This document shows, piece by piece, positions 9,116 to 17,948 of a DNA stretch of 64,000 nt (its first letter is position 1; every line of letters begins with the position of its first letter). The position numbers and the translations under genes were made by a program. Source of the stretch: CAXQZM01 sp965229645 (GTDB taxonomy: Bacteria > Pseudomonadota > Alphaproteobacteria > UBA7985); the NCBI GenBank assembly GCA_965229645.1, contig OZ245893.1, positions 186,001-250,000 of the forward strand, read 5' to 3'. The notes below the pieces were generated by a model, which saw only the letters and a list, made by a program, of their open reading frames with translations, was not told the DNA's origin and ran no database searches.

Positions 9116-9460
9116 GGCGGGGCCTTAGAGAACGGGGAGGGGTCGGGCGCTTAAGACCCGACAGAGGGAGAAGACAAGAGCGAAAGCGGGCGGAAATCAA
9201 CGACGGACAGGCATGAGGGGCGAGAGACTTAGGGGACAGGGTCTAACCCGTTCTCGCGCCAAAACCCAAACAAAAAATGTTCGATTCTAAAAAATGAACA
9301 TTGCGGTGACCAAACGGGGCCCGAAAGGGAGCGAGGCCGTGTTGGAGCCGAGGCTCAAACCTGCCCGCTTGGCCTTGCATTTGGGTCTGGTCCAATCTGG
9401 GTTTTTGTTTTAGGCTGACGGCCCTATTTTGTGCTTAGCCCCGTCGGAGAAAGGTCTCCC
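9116..9460. promoter_or_regulatory. Divergent intergenic region with an AATGTTC/GAACATT inverted repeat
   Basis: This 345-base gap separates pckA (leftward) from the KAS III-like gene (rightward) and must hold both promoters. An inverted repeat, AATGTTC (9276-9282) and GAACATT (9296-9302), spaced by 13 AT-rich bases, is the only symmetric site I see. It could be an operator. The half-site spacing does not match the alphaproteobacterial LexA pattern. A strong Shine-Dalgarno, GGAGAAAGG, precedes the rightward gene. Confidence 0.4.
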
Positions 9461-10630
9461 ATGCCCGCCATGCCTGCCGCTTCCGTGCCCCCTCCCGCGA
9501 CCTCCATGGCGCACGCGCGCATCACGGCAACGGGTCTCTATCACCCTGACCAGGTCATCACCAACGCAGAACTGGTCGCCAGCTACAACGCCTTCGCCGA
9601 CAAATTCAATGCAGAACACGCCGAGCGGATCGCCGCGAAGGACGTGCAGCCCCTGCAACATTCGACCGCGGAGTTTATCGAAAAGGCCTCGGGCATTCGT
9701 CAACGTTACGTCGAGGAAAAGGAGGGGATCCTCGATATCAATCGCATGTTGCCGCGGATTCGCACGCGCGGTGATGAGGAACTATCGCTCATGGCAGAGT
9801 ATGGCTATCGGGCGGGGAAGCAGGCCCTGGAGGCGGCGGGACTGCGCCCTGAGGACATCGATTTGATCATTTGCGCGGCCTCTAACTTTGAGCGACCCTA
9901 CCCCGCCATCGCCGTGGAAGTTCAAGAGGCGCTGGGTTGCACCAATGCTTATGGGTACGACATGAATGTCGCCTGCTCGTCGGCGACGTTTGGCCTCGAT
10001 GCGGCGCAAAATCAGATCCGCAGCGGCCAAATCAGGCGCGCTTTGATGATCAATCCTGAGCTTTGTTCGTGCCATTTGAACTGGGAAAACCGCGATTGCC
10101 ACTTTATCTTTGGCGATGTCGGAACCGCGGTGGTGCTTGAATCGGATCAGGTGGCACCTACGAAACCTGGCTGGAAAATCCTATCCACCAAATGTCAGAC
10201 CAAATTCTCTCGAAACGTGCGCAACGACTTCGGCTATATGCACTTGGTCGAAACCCCGCAACGAACGGGGTGGGCGACCCTGTTTCGTCAAAATGGTCGC
10301 CAAGTGTTTCGCGAAGTCTGCCCCATGGTCGCAACCTTGATTCGCCAGCACTTGGCGGAGAATGGCATGCAACCCGACGATGTCGCCCGGTTCTGGCTGC
10401 ACCAAGCCAACGAACATATGAACAGCCATGTCACCAAGGCGCTCACGGGCGGGGAAGTGGATCGCGCGCGCGCGCCCCTCGTACTCGATGAGTTTGCTAA
10501 CACGGCGGCGGCAGGGTCGATCATCGCGTTTCACCGTCATCGCGACGACTTGGAACCGGGCCAGATGGGCCTGATCTGTTCCTTTGGCGCGGGATATTCG
10601 GCGGGGTCCATTTTGGTCGAACGCGTTTAA
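9461..10630 (+). CDS. Beta-ketoacyl-ACP synthase III-like protein (beta-ketodecanoyl-ACP synthase type)
   Basis: 389 residues from the ATG at 9461, chosen because GGAGAAAGG lies six bases upstream. It is a thiolase-fold condensing enzyme. The Cys-His-Asn triad is present as NVACSSATFG (Cys172), WLHQANEH (His314) and FANTAAAGS (Asn347). The long N-terminal part (IEKASGIRQRYV preceded by about 55 residues) and DINRMLPRI resemble the longer FabH relatives typified by the Pseudomonas enzyme that primes fatty acid synthesis with octanoyl-CoA, rather than classical 320-residue FabH. The likely role is to feed medium-chain acyl-CoA into fatty acid or lipid synthesis; chain length is inferred. A lysophospholipid-acyltransferase-like gene follows 55 bases downstream, so the two may act in one lipid pathway. 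Confidence 0.82.
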   Translation: MPAMPAASVPPPATSMAHARITATGLYHPDQVITNAELVASYNAFADKFNAEHAERIAAKDVQPLQHSTAEFIEKASGIRQRYVEEKEGILDINRMLPRIRTRGDEELSLMAEYGYRAGKQALEAAGLRPEDIDLIICAASNFERPYPAIAVEVQEALGCTNAYGYDMNVACSSATFGLDAAQNQIRSGQIRRALMINPELCSCHLNWENRDCHFIFGDVGTAVVLESDQVAPTKPGWKILSTKCQTKFSRNVRNDFGYMHLVETPQRTGWATLFRQNGRQVFREVCPMVATLIRQHLAENGMQPDDVARFWLHQANEHMNSHVTKALTGGEVDRARAPLVLDEFANTAAAGSIIAFHRHRDDLEPGQMGLICSFGAGYSAGSILVERV

Positions 10631-10685
10631 CCGACACGCGTTTCGCTGCCCTCTGGGCGTTCGAGGTTGCGGGATCGTCGGTGAA

Positions 10686-11387
10686 ATGGCCTTAGATCGC
10701 CAAGGGCAGGGCCTTAGAACGTGCCCAACCACTCCCGAAGAAAGCCTCTATGGGCAGGCAAGGCCCGATCACTTGCCGCCTCGGGGGCAAGGCTGGACGC
10801 AAGCCTTGGCCTGGTGGGTCTTAAGGCGCAACGGTTGGGACGTTCGCGGGCGCTACCCCGACGCATCGCGCCTGATCTTGATCGCCGCGCCGCATAGCTC
10901 AAGTTTCGATTGGTTCTGGGGCATGTTTGTCCAGTGGGCCTTAGGGGTGCGGTTTTCCTTCCTGATCAAATCAGCGTTCTTTGTGCCGCCCTTGGGCGTG
11001 TTCATGCGTTGGTTGGGCGGCATTCCCGTCAATCGGCGGCGGGTGCGCGGTCTGGTGCCGCAGGCCGCAGCGCAATTTGACGGCGGGCAGCCGTGTGTCC
11101 TGCTATTGACGCCCGAGGGACGCACCAAACCCGTTTCGAGGCTCAAGCGTGGCTTCTACGAAATTGCCAGCACCGCACAAGTTCCTGTTTTCGCCATCTC
11201 GTTCCGCTACGACGAACGGGTGATCGGTTTGGACGGTTACGTCGATCTCTCGGGCGGATTTTCGGCGGTCGAGAAACGATTGAAGGCGCACTACGGCAAC
11301 ATGCGGGGGCGCCATCGTGGCTACTTAGACGACCGCAGTCGCTGGGCCGTCCGTCCGCTCAATCCGCGAGTCAAAACCTATGATTAA
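10686..11387 (+). CDS. 1-acyl-glycerol-3-phosphate acyltransferase-like protein
   Basis: 233 residues from the ATG at 10686; the frame is open further upstream but overlaps the previous gene. PlsC-like acyltransferase motif I reads HSSSFD (His-x4-Asp), and motif III is LTPEGRTKP, a variant of the usual FPEGTRS. IPVNRR precedes the VRGLVPQAA helix as motif II. There is one hydrophobic segment around LGVFMRWLGGIPV, consistent with membrane association. It would transfer an acyl chain to a lysolipid or related hydroxyl acceptor; the acceptor is unknown. It ends 12 bases before the convergent regulator gene. Confidence 0.75.
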   Translation: MALDRQGQGLRTCPTTPEESLYGQARPDHLPPRGQGWTQALAWWVLRRNGWDVRGRYPDASRLILIAAPHSSSFDWFWGMFVQWALGVRFSFLIKSAFFVPPLGVFMRWLGGIPVNRRRVRGLVPQAAAQFDGGQPCVLLLTPEGRTKPVSRLKRGFYEIASTAQVPVFAISFRYDERVIGLDGYVDLSGGFSAVEKRLKAHYGNMRGRHRGYLDDRSRWAVRPLNPRVKTYD

Positions 11388-11399
11388 GAGCGACAGGCT

Positions 11400-12191
11400 C
11401 TAGAGGTCGCCCTTGCGAAAGTCCTCTTGATGATCGGCGTTGTAGACCTGAACCCCTTGGTTTTGACATTTGGCGAGCAGGTCGGCGGGCATCGATCCAG
11501 CGATGAACAGGGCGCTTAGTTGGCTCAAGTAGCCCGAGCGCACCATGGCATCGCGGCGAAATTTCGAGGCGTCGGCGGCGAGGAATACGTGCTTCGAATG
11601 CGCCATAATGGCTTGCGAGACCTTGACCTTACGATAGTCGAAGTCGCGCAAGGACCCGTCGGTGCCGATGGCCGAAATGCCGAGCAAGCCGAAATCAACA
11701 TGGAACTGGCTGATGAAGTCGATGGCCGCTTCCCCCACGACCGCGCGGTCGCGGCGCCGGACCAAGCCGCCCGTGATCGTGACCTCAAAATCGGGGCGAT
11801 GGGACATGAGCTGGGCCACATGCAAATTGTTGGTGACGATCCGCAGGCCCTGATGGTCCATAAGGGCACGGGCGATTTCTTCGCAGGTGGTGCCGACATC
11901 AATGAAGAGCGAGGCCCGATTGGGAATGTGGCTGGCGACCAATTGGGCGATGCGTTGCTTGTCGGCCTGCGCCATTTTTTGCCGACGGTCGTAGGGCAAA
12001 TTTTCCGACGTGGTCGGGGCGCCAGCGCCGCCATGGTACCGGCGCAAGAGCGACATATCGCACAAGGCGTTAATGTCTCGGCGGATTGTTTGGGTTGTGA
12101 CATTAAACTGGGCGGCCAAGGCGTCAATGGCGACAAAGCCTTCAGCCTTGGCCAATTCGACGATCTGTTTTTGGCGCGCGTTTAGGCTCAT
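11400..12191 (-). CDS. DeoR/GlpR-family transcriptional regulator
   Basis: 263 residues. N-terminal DeoR-type winged helix with RQKQIVELAKAEGFVAIDALA and the recognition part NVTTQTIRRDINAL (about 25-40). The C-terminal DeoRC sugar-phosphate sensor contains IDVGTTCEEIA, ITGGLVRRRDRAVVG, DFGLLGISAI and the LAADASKF loop. It most resembles GlpR, the glycerol-3-phosphate-responsive repressor, but no glp genes are nearby. The ATG overlaps the pyruvate kinase stop by one base (TGATG), so it is translated from the same message as pyk. That layout suggests control by a glycolytic sugar phosphate, possibly of its own operon. Confidence 0.85.
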   Translation of the reverse strand: MSLNARQKQIVELAKAEGFVAIDALAAQFNVTTQTIRRDINALCDMSLLRRYHGGAGAPTTSENLPYDRRQKMAQADKQRIAQLVASHIPNRASLFIDVGTTCEEIARALMDHQGLRIVTNNLHVAQLMSHRPDFEVTITGGLVRRRDRAVVGEAAIDFISQFHVDFGLLGISAIGTDGSLRDFDYRKVKVSQAIMAHSKHVFLAADASKFRRDAMVRSGYLSQLSALFIAGSMPADLLAKCQNQGVQVYNADHQEDFRKGDL

Positions 12192-13606
12192 CAACTGGCC
12201 TCCACCAGCCTCAGGGTATTGGTGCGGCCAACCTCGCCGAAGGGCACGCCCGCCGTCACCACAAAGGTCTCGCCAGGGCCCACATACCCCTCCAAGCGGG
12301 CAATCTGCGCGGCGCGGGTGACGAGGCTGCCCATGTCCTTGAGGCCGTGGGTGCAGATGCAATGCAACCCCCAGGCCAGTTGATAGCGGCGCGCGACGGC
12401 AAGATCGGGGGTGATGACCAGGATTTGCCCCTCGGGCCGTTCTCGTGACGCGCGCAGGGCGGTGCGCCCCGAGCGGGTATGGCAGGCAATGAGGCGGGTT
12501 CCCAAAGCCTTGGAGACCGTGGCAGCGGCGGCCGAAATGGCATCGGAATCCGTCGCCTGGGCCGTACTGGCGAACTCGGCGGTTTTCTCTGCATAGAACT
12601 CGCTCTGTTCGGTTTCGGTAATGATTTTGTTCATCACGGTGACGGACTCGATCGGGTATTGACCCGCCGCCGATTCCGCCGACAGCATGACCGCATCCGC
12701 GCCCTCGTAAATGGCGTTGGCCACATCCGAGGCCTCGGCGCGGGTCGGGACGGGGCTTGTGATCATGGATTCGAGCATTTGGGTGGCGACGATCACGGGC
12801 TTGCCCGCCTGGCGACACGCGGCGATCAGGCGTTGCTGGACGGCGGGGACCTGCTCTGGCGGCAACTCGACGCCCAGATCCCCCCGGGCGACCATGAGGC
12901 CATCGGCCAGCGCCACCAGCGCCTCGACATGGTCGATGGCCGAGGGTTTTTCCATTTTAACGCAGATCAGCGCGCGGTCGCCGATCAACTTGCGCGCCTC
13001 TACCACGTCTTCAGGCGTCTGCACGAACGACAGGGCGACCCAATCGACCCCCAACTCAAGGCCAAATTCCAGATCGCGTCGGTCCTTAGGGGTCAGGGCG
13101 GAGAGGTTCAAAACTGCGTCGGGTACGTTGACACCTTTGCGGTCGGACAAATACGTGCCCGCTTCCACGCGCGTTTCGATCCGCTCATCGCTGACTTTCT
13201 GGATGCGCAAGCGAACCTTGCCGTCATCGAGCAGTAGGCGTTGGCCTGGCGCGACCGCCCGAAATATCTCTGGATGCGGCAGTGTCGCCCCCGTTGCGTC
13301 CCCTACGTGATCGCGCAAATGCAAAGTAAAGGACTGACCTTGGGTCAAGCGGACTTTGCCCGCTTTGAACGTCCCAAGCCTGAGCTTGGGGCCCTGCACA
13401 TCCATCAAAATGCAAGAAGTTCGGCCCAAGACTTGTTCCAAATCGCGCACCATGGCGTGCGTTGCCGCATGATCCTCGTGCGATCCGTGGGAAAAATTCA
13501 GGCGGAACACGTCTGCGCCCGACAAAAACAGACGTTGCAAGGTCGTTGGATGGGTCGAGGCGGGGCCAAGCGTGGCAACGATTTTGGCGCGGCGATTGCG
13601 TATCAT
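12191..13606 (-). CDS. pyk: Pyruvate kinase
   Basis: 471 residues, normal for the bacterial enzyme. It makes pyruvate and ATP from phosphoenolpyruvate and ADP. Visible: the N-terminal KIVATLGPAS, the substrate loop NFSHG, the catalytic signature MEKPSAIDHVE within the barrel, MVARGDLGVELP, the Mg/K site ATQMLESM, and the C-terminal allosteric domain with ARSGRTALRASRERP. The 256-base gap upstream to the MAPEG gene holds the promoter and a weak hairpin (CCTTGTGT/ACACAAGG, 13784-13814), nothing else. The last base of its stop is the first base of the regulator start. Confidence 0.96.
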   Translation of the reverse strand: MIRNRRAKIVATLGPASTHPTTLQRLFLSGADVFRLNFSHGSHEDHAATHAMVRDLEQVLGRTSCILMDVQGPKLRLGTFKAGKVRLTQGQSFTLHLRDHVGDATGATLPHPEIFRAVAPGQRLLLDDGKVRLRIQKVSDERIETRVEAGTYLSDRKGVNVPDAVLNLSALTPKDRRDLEFGLELGVDWVALSFVQTPEDVVEARKLIGDRALICVKMEKPSAIDHVEALVALADGLMVARGDLGVELPPEQVPAVQQRLIAACRQAGKPVIVATQMLESMITSPVPTRAEASDVANAIYEGADAVMLSAESAAGQYPIESVTVMNKIITETEQSEFYAEKTAEFASTAQATDSDAISAAAATVSKALGTRLIACHTRSGRTALRASRERPEGQILVITPDLAVARRYQLAWGLHCICTHGLKDMGSLVTRAAQIARLEGYVGPGETFVVTAGVPFGEVGRTNTLRLVEAS

Positions 13607-13862
13607 AAGGAAATCAGGGGAGTCACTTTGCGTTCACATATGAACATTGGCAGGCCAAGCCAACAAAAAAGCGCCCCGCCAAGATACGCGATTCCAAGTT
13701 GGATCGACCCCAGAACCTCCCAAGCCAGCAAGGGGCTCGAAACCAATCAATCGATGCGAGGCAAAGATCAGGGGGGACGCAAACCTTGTGTTGGAACCTA
13801 GGACCCACACAAGGCCATGGACGGGGCTTGCAGGCGAGGGGTCGCTCGCCTAAACTGCCGTC

Positions 13863-14249
13863 ATGGAAGGATTTGTTGTTAGCAGCATCGCCGCCTTAGC
13901 TCTAGGCAGCCTCTACCTCGGCCTGATCGTACAGGTGATTGCCAACCGTCGTCGCCACCGCATTGGGTTTGGCGACGGTGACAACAAGAAGTTGCGGGGC
14001 GCCCTTCGCGCGCAAGTGAACGCAAGCGAACAGATCCCGCTTTTTTTGATCTTGCTAGGGCTGAGCGAACAGCTTGGAGTTGACCCTCGTTGGCTGGGAC
14101 TCGTCGCCCTTCTATTCTTGATCGGGCGACTTCTGCACAGCTACGGCATGAGCTGTTTGGTTCATCGGATGCGGGTCTTGGGCACGGCCGTCAATTTATC
14201 GAGCCTTTCGGCCATGCTGCTGACCTTGGCCTATGGCCTCATTGGGTGA
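13863..14249 (+). CDS. MAPEG-family membrane protein
   Basis: 128 residues, about four predicted transmembrane helices. The MAPEG (membrane-associated eicosanoid/glutathione metabolism) fold is shown by RHRIGFGDGDNKKLRGALRAQVNASEQIPLFLIL, a charged loop that in the family binds glutathione or a lipid, and by the C-terminal RLLHSYGM segment. The bacterial members have no settled function. It is a single gene. Confidence 0.85.
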   Translation: MEGFVVSSIAALALGSLYLGLIVQVIANRRRHRIGFGDGDNKKLRGALRAQVNASEQIPLFLILLGLSEQLGVDPRWLGLVALLFLIGRLLHSYGMSCLVHRMRVLGTAVNLSSLSAMLLTLAYGLIG

Positions 14250-14284
14250 GTGTCTTGCGCAAGGTCGCCTATACCCGCGAACCT

Positions 14285-14360
14285 AATACCAGCGGCGACC
14301 CAGAATGATTCTTTTGGCCGTTGGTAAAAGCGCTCTTCTGGGTCGCCGCTGGCATAAGCC
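14285..14360. repeat. Dispersed repeat family B, hairpin-forming copy
   Basis: Starts ATACCAGCGGCGACCCAGA, continues with ATTCTTTTGGCCGTTGGT, and is closed on the right by TCTGGGTCGCCGCTGGCAT, which is nearly the exact inverse of the left end. The long imperfect stem lies between the convergent MAPEG and dehydrogenase genes, so it may also serve as a transcription terminator. Other copies lie at 1264, 57364, 59496 and 59837. Confidence 0.75.
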
Positions 14361-14393
14361 AGGATGATTTCTCCGCTGTTATCGTTTGCTGAG

Positions 14394-15125
14394 TTAAGCA
14401 GGCAAAGGCAGTTTGGCGGTGCGGCCGCCGTCGATGGGGAAGATTTGGCCAGTGATGAAGCTGGCTTGGTCGGACACGAGGTAGGCGACCAGGTCGGCGA
14501 CTTCGCGTGGTTGGCCCGTGCGCGCGAGGGGGTGAATGTACTGGAGGCCGTCGGTGAAATCTGCTGGCTGCGCGGCGACGAAGGCGGTGTTGAGCGCGGT
14601 TTCGATCCATCCAGGGGCAACGGCATTACACCGCACCCCTAGGGGGCCTGCGTCGATGGCGACGGCGCGGGTCAGGCCGTGCAGCCCTGCCTTGGTCGCG
14701 CAGTAGGCGGCATGGCCTGGGTTGGCGGCTTCGCCCTCAATGGAGCCGACGTTGACGATGCAGCCGTTGGTTTTGGCAAGGTGCCGCAAGGCCGACTTGA
14801 TCAGCAAAAACGGCGCGGTCAAGTTGAGCGCCACGGTGGCGTCCCAATCGGCCACGCTGTGCTGATCGACCCGCGCTTCGCGCATCATACCCGCGTTGTT
14901 GATCAAGATGTCGAGGCCTTGGGCGAGGGTGACCAGGCGGTCGATCAGGGCTGCGGCTTCTTCGGGTTGGCTGAGGTCGCAAGTCAGGCTCGCATGGTCC
15001 GCGCTCGGCTGCCGCTGGGCGGTGATGACGCGCGCGCCTGCGTCTGCCAATCTGTCGGCAATGGCCTGACCGATGCCCGTGCGCGCGCCCGTGACCAGCG
15101 CGACCTTGCCTTTTAGGTCAGCCAA
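14394..15125 (-). CDS. Short-chain dehydrogenase/reductase
   Basis: About 243 residues. NAD(P)-dependent Rossmann enzyme with TGARTGIG as cofactor motif, NNAGMM, catalytic Ser in NVGSIEG, Tyr-x3-Lys in YCATK, and the C-terminal SFITGQIFPIDGG. No in-frame ATG precedes the conserved start; the likely start is TTG at 15125 (TTGGCTGA, overlapping the upstream stop by eight bases), giving LADLKGKVALVTG. It is translationally coupled to a second dehydrogenase, suggesting consecutive or heterodimeric reactions on one substrate, which I cannot name. Confidence 0.85.
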   Translation of the reverse strand: MADLKGKVALVTGARTGIGQAIADRLADAGARVITAQRQPSADHASLTCDLSQPEEAAALIDRLVTLAQGLDILINNAGMMREARVDQHSVADWDATVALNLTAPFLLIKSALRHLAKTNGCIVNVGSIEGEAANPGHAAYCATKAGLHGLTRAVAIDAGPLGVRCNAVAPGWIETALNTAFVAAQPADFTDGLQYIHPLARTGQPREVADLVAYLVSDQASFITGQIFPIDGGRTAKLPLPA

Positions 15126-15843
15126 CCGCTTTGCCGCCGTTGATTTCGAGGATCGTGCCCGTGATGTAGCGGGCGGCGTCGGAGGCGAGGAATAGCATGG
15201 CCTCGACAATTTCGGCGGGGCTTGCCACATGACCGATGGGGACGCTTCGCCCTAGCGCGGCTAGGGCGGTTTCGGGGTCCAAACCGCGCCGCTCAAAGCC
15301 CGTGCGCAGCATGGGCGTATCGACCTCGTTCGGGGCGACGGCGTTGACCCGAACGCCCTCGTGCGCATGGTCGCGGCCTAGGCATTGGGTCAGGGCCGCC
15401 AGCGCCGCCTTCGACATGCAGTAGAGCGCATGGTTGGGGCCAGGGCGCAGCCCCCAGCAGGAGGCGGTGTTGACAATCGCCCCGCCGCCGCCGCTGGCCA
15501 TGAGGGGGATGGCCGCGCGGCAAATGCGGGCAGGGGCCTCGACATTGACGCCCAGGGTCAGGGCCAGGTCCGCATCGCTGCTTTCGGTAAGGGGGCCGCG
15601 CGCGATGAGGCCTGCGTTGTTGAACACGAGGTCGAGCCCGCCCAAGGCAGCGTGGCTTTGCGCGGGTAAGGCGTCGGCGTAGGCGGGGTCCATCAAATCG
15701 CCATGGGCGCGATCAACCCCGAACACCGCAGCGCCTTCGGCGCGCAAGGCTGCGACTAGGGCGCGGCCGATGCCGCCCTCGGCTCCCGTCACCAAAACCC
15801 GCGCGCCCGCAAATCGTTTCGGCGGTTGGTTGCTCTCTTGCAT
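15118..15843 (-). CDS. Short-chain dehydrogenase/reductase
   Basis: About 241 residues from the ATG at 15843, which has CAGGAT a few bases upstream; ATG at 15864 is an alternative. TGAEGGIG is the cofactor loop, FGVDRAHGD suggests NAD rather than NADP preference (acidic residue after beta-2), NNAGLI follows, then TASCWG and YCMSK (Tyr-x3-Lys). The end is ITGTILEINGGKAVG. First gene of a two-dehydrogenase unit, divergent from an EamA transporter whose start lies 93 bases away, so transporter and enzymes may share regulation. Confidence 0.84.
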   Translation of the reverse strand: MQESNQPPKRFAGARVLVTGAEGGIGRALVAALRAEGAAVFGVDRAHGDLMDPAYADALPAQSHAALGGLDLVFNNAGLIARGPLTESSDADLALTLGVNVEAPARICRAAIPLMASGGGGAIVNTASCWGLRPGPNHALYCMSKAALAALTQCLGRDHAHEGVRVNAVAPNEVDTPMLRTGFERRGLDPETALAALGRSVPIGHVASPAEIVEAMLFLASDAARYITGTILEINGGKAVG

Positions 15844-15936
15844 GGCATCCTGATGCGCGTCCATGCTACGTCCCGATGCCTCATATGCGGCATGAACCAT
15901 CGCCAAGACCGCCAAACTGGTGTAACCTTTGTTCCT

Positions 15937-16872
15937 ATGCGTCCCCTGTCCGCCATCGCCCTCAAGTTGATCTCGGTCATGCTGTTCGTCACCATGGCGG
16001 CGCTGGTCAAGCGGGCCATGGCGGAGGTGCCGGCGGGGCAGGCCGTGTTCCTACGGGCCTTGTTTGCGCTGCCGATTGTCCTCGGGTTCTTGGCCCACCA
16101 GGGGCAGTTGTCCCAGGGCCTCAGAACGCAACGCCTAGGGAGCCACGGGTGGCGGGGCCTCGTCGGGACCAGCGCCATGATTACAGGGTTCGGATCGCTG
16201 GCGCTCTTGCCCCTGCCTGAGGCGAGCGCGATCGGCTACGCTGCCCCTTTGCTGACCGTGGTGTTCGCGGCGGTGTTCTTGGGGGAACGCCTGCGGGCCT
16301 TTCGTCTCAGCGCCGTGGGGCTCGGCCTCTGCGGGGTCCTGATCGTTTCGGTGCCCAATTTCACGCTGGCGGCGGTCAGCACGTCCTTGGCCCTGGGCGC
16401 GACTCTGGGGTTGATCAGTGCGACCCTCCGTGCTGGCGCCATCGTCACGGTACGGGCGCTGGTGCGAACGGAAACCACGTCGTCCATCGTGTTCTACTTT
16501 TCCATCATTTCGGCCACTTTGGGGTTCCTGACCTTGCCCCTTGGTCTGATCGTTTCCGACTGGGCCTGGGTTGTGCCCAGTTGGCACAGCGGCGGCGCGC
16601 TGGTCGCCGCGGGCTTGATTGGCGGTATTGCCCAGTTGCTCGTCACGACGTCCTACCGCTTTGCCGAGATGGGGGTGCTGGCGCCGTTCGACTATACCTC
16701 CATGCTGTTTGCCGTTGCGCTCGGGTATTGGTGGTTCGGCGAGTTGCCGACCGCCGCGACGCTAATCGGCACGCCTTTGGTAATCGCGGCAGGGTTGCTC
16801 ATCATCTATCGCGAACGTCAACTGGGCCTTGCCCGCGCCAAGGCCAAGGCGACGGCGGTGGACTATAAGTAA
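15937..16872 (+). CDS. EamA-family (DMT superfamily) transporter
   Basis: 311 residues from the ATG at 15937, the start that places MRPLSAIALKLISVMLFV as the first helix. Ten hydrophobic segments in two EamA repeats are expected and visible. Markers are RALFALPIV in repeat one, EASAIGYAAPLLTVVFAAVFLGERL and, in repeat two, FAEMGVLAPFDYTSMLFAVALGYWWFGE. DMT transporters export small metabolites or amino acids; the substrate is unknown. Divergent from the coupled dehydrogenases. Confidence 0.85.
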   Translation: MRPLSAIALKLISVMLFVTMAALVKRAMAEVPAGQAVFLRALFALPIVLGFLAHQGQLSQGLRTQRLGSHGWRGLVGTSAMITGFGSLALLPLPEASAIGYAAPLLTVVFAAVFLGERLRAFRLSAVGLGLCGVLIVSVPNFTLAAVSTSLALGATLGLISATLRAGAIVTVRALVRTETTSSIVFYFSIISATLGFLTLPLGLIVSDWAWVVPSWHSGGALVAAGLIGGIAQLLVTTSYRFAEMGVLAPFDYTSMLFAVALGYWWFGELPTAATLIGTPLVIAAGLLIIYRERQLGLARAKAKATAVDYK

Positions 16873-16884
16873 GGGCAGGGTCCT

Positions 16885-17829
16885 TCAGGGTCGGGCCACG
16901 CTGCGTCCTGTCCGCCCCAGGCGCCCGTCGATGACGAGCAAGCCCAACAAAATCAGGCCCAGGCCCCCAAAGTCCCAAACGCCAAAGCGTTCGTTTAAGA
17001 ACAGCGCGCCCAGGACAAGGGCCGAGGCGGGGATCAACAAGGTCACGAGCGCGGCATTGACCGCGCCTGCGTGTTCGATCAACCAAAAGAACAGAATATA
17101 GGCCAGCGCGGTCGAGAGCAGGGCGAGGCCAACGATGGCGCCCCAGGCACCCGCCGAGGGCGGGGAAGCCGCCCAAGGTTGGTCGAGCAACAGCATGAGC
17201 GGCAAGGCCAGCAAGCTCGACCCCAGCAACTGGCCAAAGGCACCTTGGGTCGGGGTTAGGCCCTGGCGGAAGAATCGCCGCCCGAACACGACGCCGAAGC
17301 CGTAGGACACGGTCGCGAGAATGCAAGCGCCCATGCCCAAGAGTTGCGCCCCATGGTTCACGTCTTGCGCGGCAACAAAGCCTGGCCCGACAAACAGCAA
17401 GGCCACCCCCGCTACGCCAAAGCCGACCCCAATCAACTTGCGCGCCGACAGCGCTTCTTCCGAGAACACGAACCGCGCGGTCAGCATGGCAAAGAACGGC
17501 GTCAAAGCATTAAAGATCGAGGCGAGGCCCGAGGAAACCTTCGCCACATCGGTCCCCGCCACGGGGCTCTGCGCCCAAAATAGGAGGCTGAACGGGATCA
17601 AGTTGTTGATTAACCCCATAATTACGAAGGCCGTGAACAACCGCTGGTTGATGCGGGGCAGCTTACCCTGAACCGCCAACAGCAGCGCCAAGGCGCCCAA
17701 AGCCAGGAACACGCGCAAGAACACGACGGTCGCAAACCCCAATTCTCGCACAGCCGCGCCCGCGAAGGTAAAGGCCGCGCCCCAAATGAGCGAGAGAAGG
17801 AGCAGATTGGTCCAAGCAAGGCGGGTCAT
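16885..17829 (-). CDS. EamA-family (DMT superfamily) transporter
   Basis: 314 residues, ten predicted helices. The N-terminal helix reads LLLLSLIWGAAFTFAG. The first repeat includes RVFLALGALALLLAVQG and SGLASIFNALTPFFAMLTARF. The second ends ALVTLLIPASALVLGALFLNERF. It ends 13 bases from the preceding EamA gene, tail to tail, but the two proteins are not close copies. It is divergent from L-serine dehydratase, which raises the possibility of amino acid export linked to serine turnover. Confidence 0.85.
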   Translation of the reverse strand: MTRLAWTNLLLLSLIWGAAFTFAGAAVRELGFATVVFLRVFLALGALALLLAVQGKLPRINQRLFTAFVIMGLINNLIPFSLLFWAQSPVAGTDVAKVSSGLASIFNALTPFFAMLTARFVFSEEALSARKLIGVGFGVAGVALLFVGPGFVAAQDVNHGAQLLGMGACILATVSYGFGVVFGRRFFRQGLTPTQGAFGQLLGSSLLALPLMLLLDQPWAASPPSAGAWGAIVGLALLSTALAYILFFWLIEHAGAVNAALVTLLIPASALVLGALFLNERFGVWDFGGLGLILLGLLVIDGRLGRTGRSVARP

Positions 17830-17948
17830 CGTCCTGGCCTTAACCCCAAGGTCGAACGGGGGTCTATCCGTATCTTGCAGAAACTTTTGGTGAATCTAAA
17901 GCCGCAAATGGCAAAGCGGGGTTGGGATTTTCCTTTAGGAGCTGGGGC

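Noticed and set aside
9276..9302. Possible LexA box in the pckA/KAS III gap.
   Set aside because: The GTTC and GAAC halves are 13-15 bases apart and inverted, unlike the direct GTTC-N7-GTTC pattern of alphaproteobacterial LexA.
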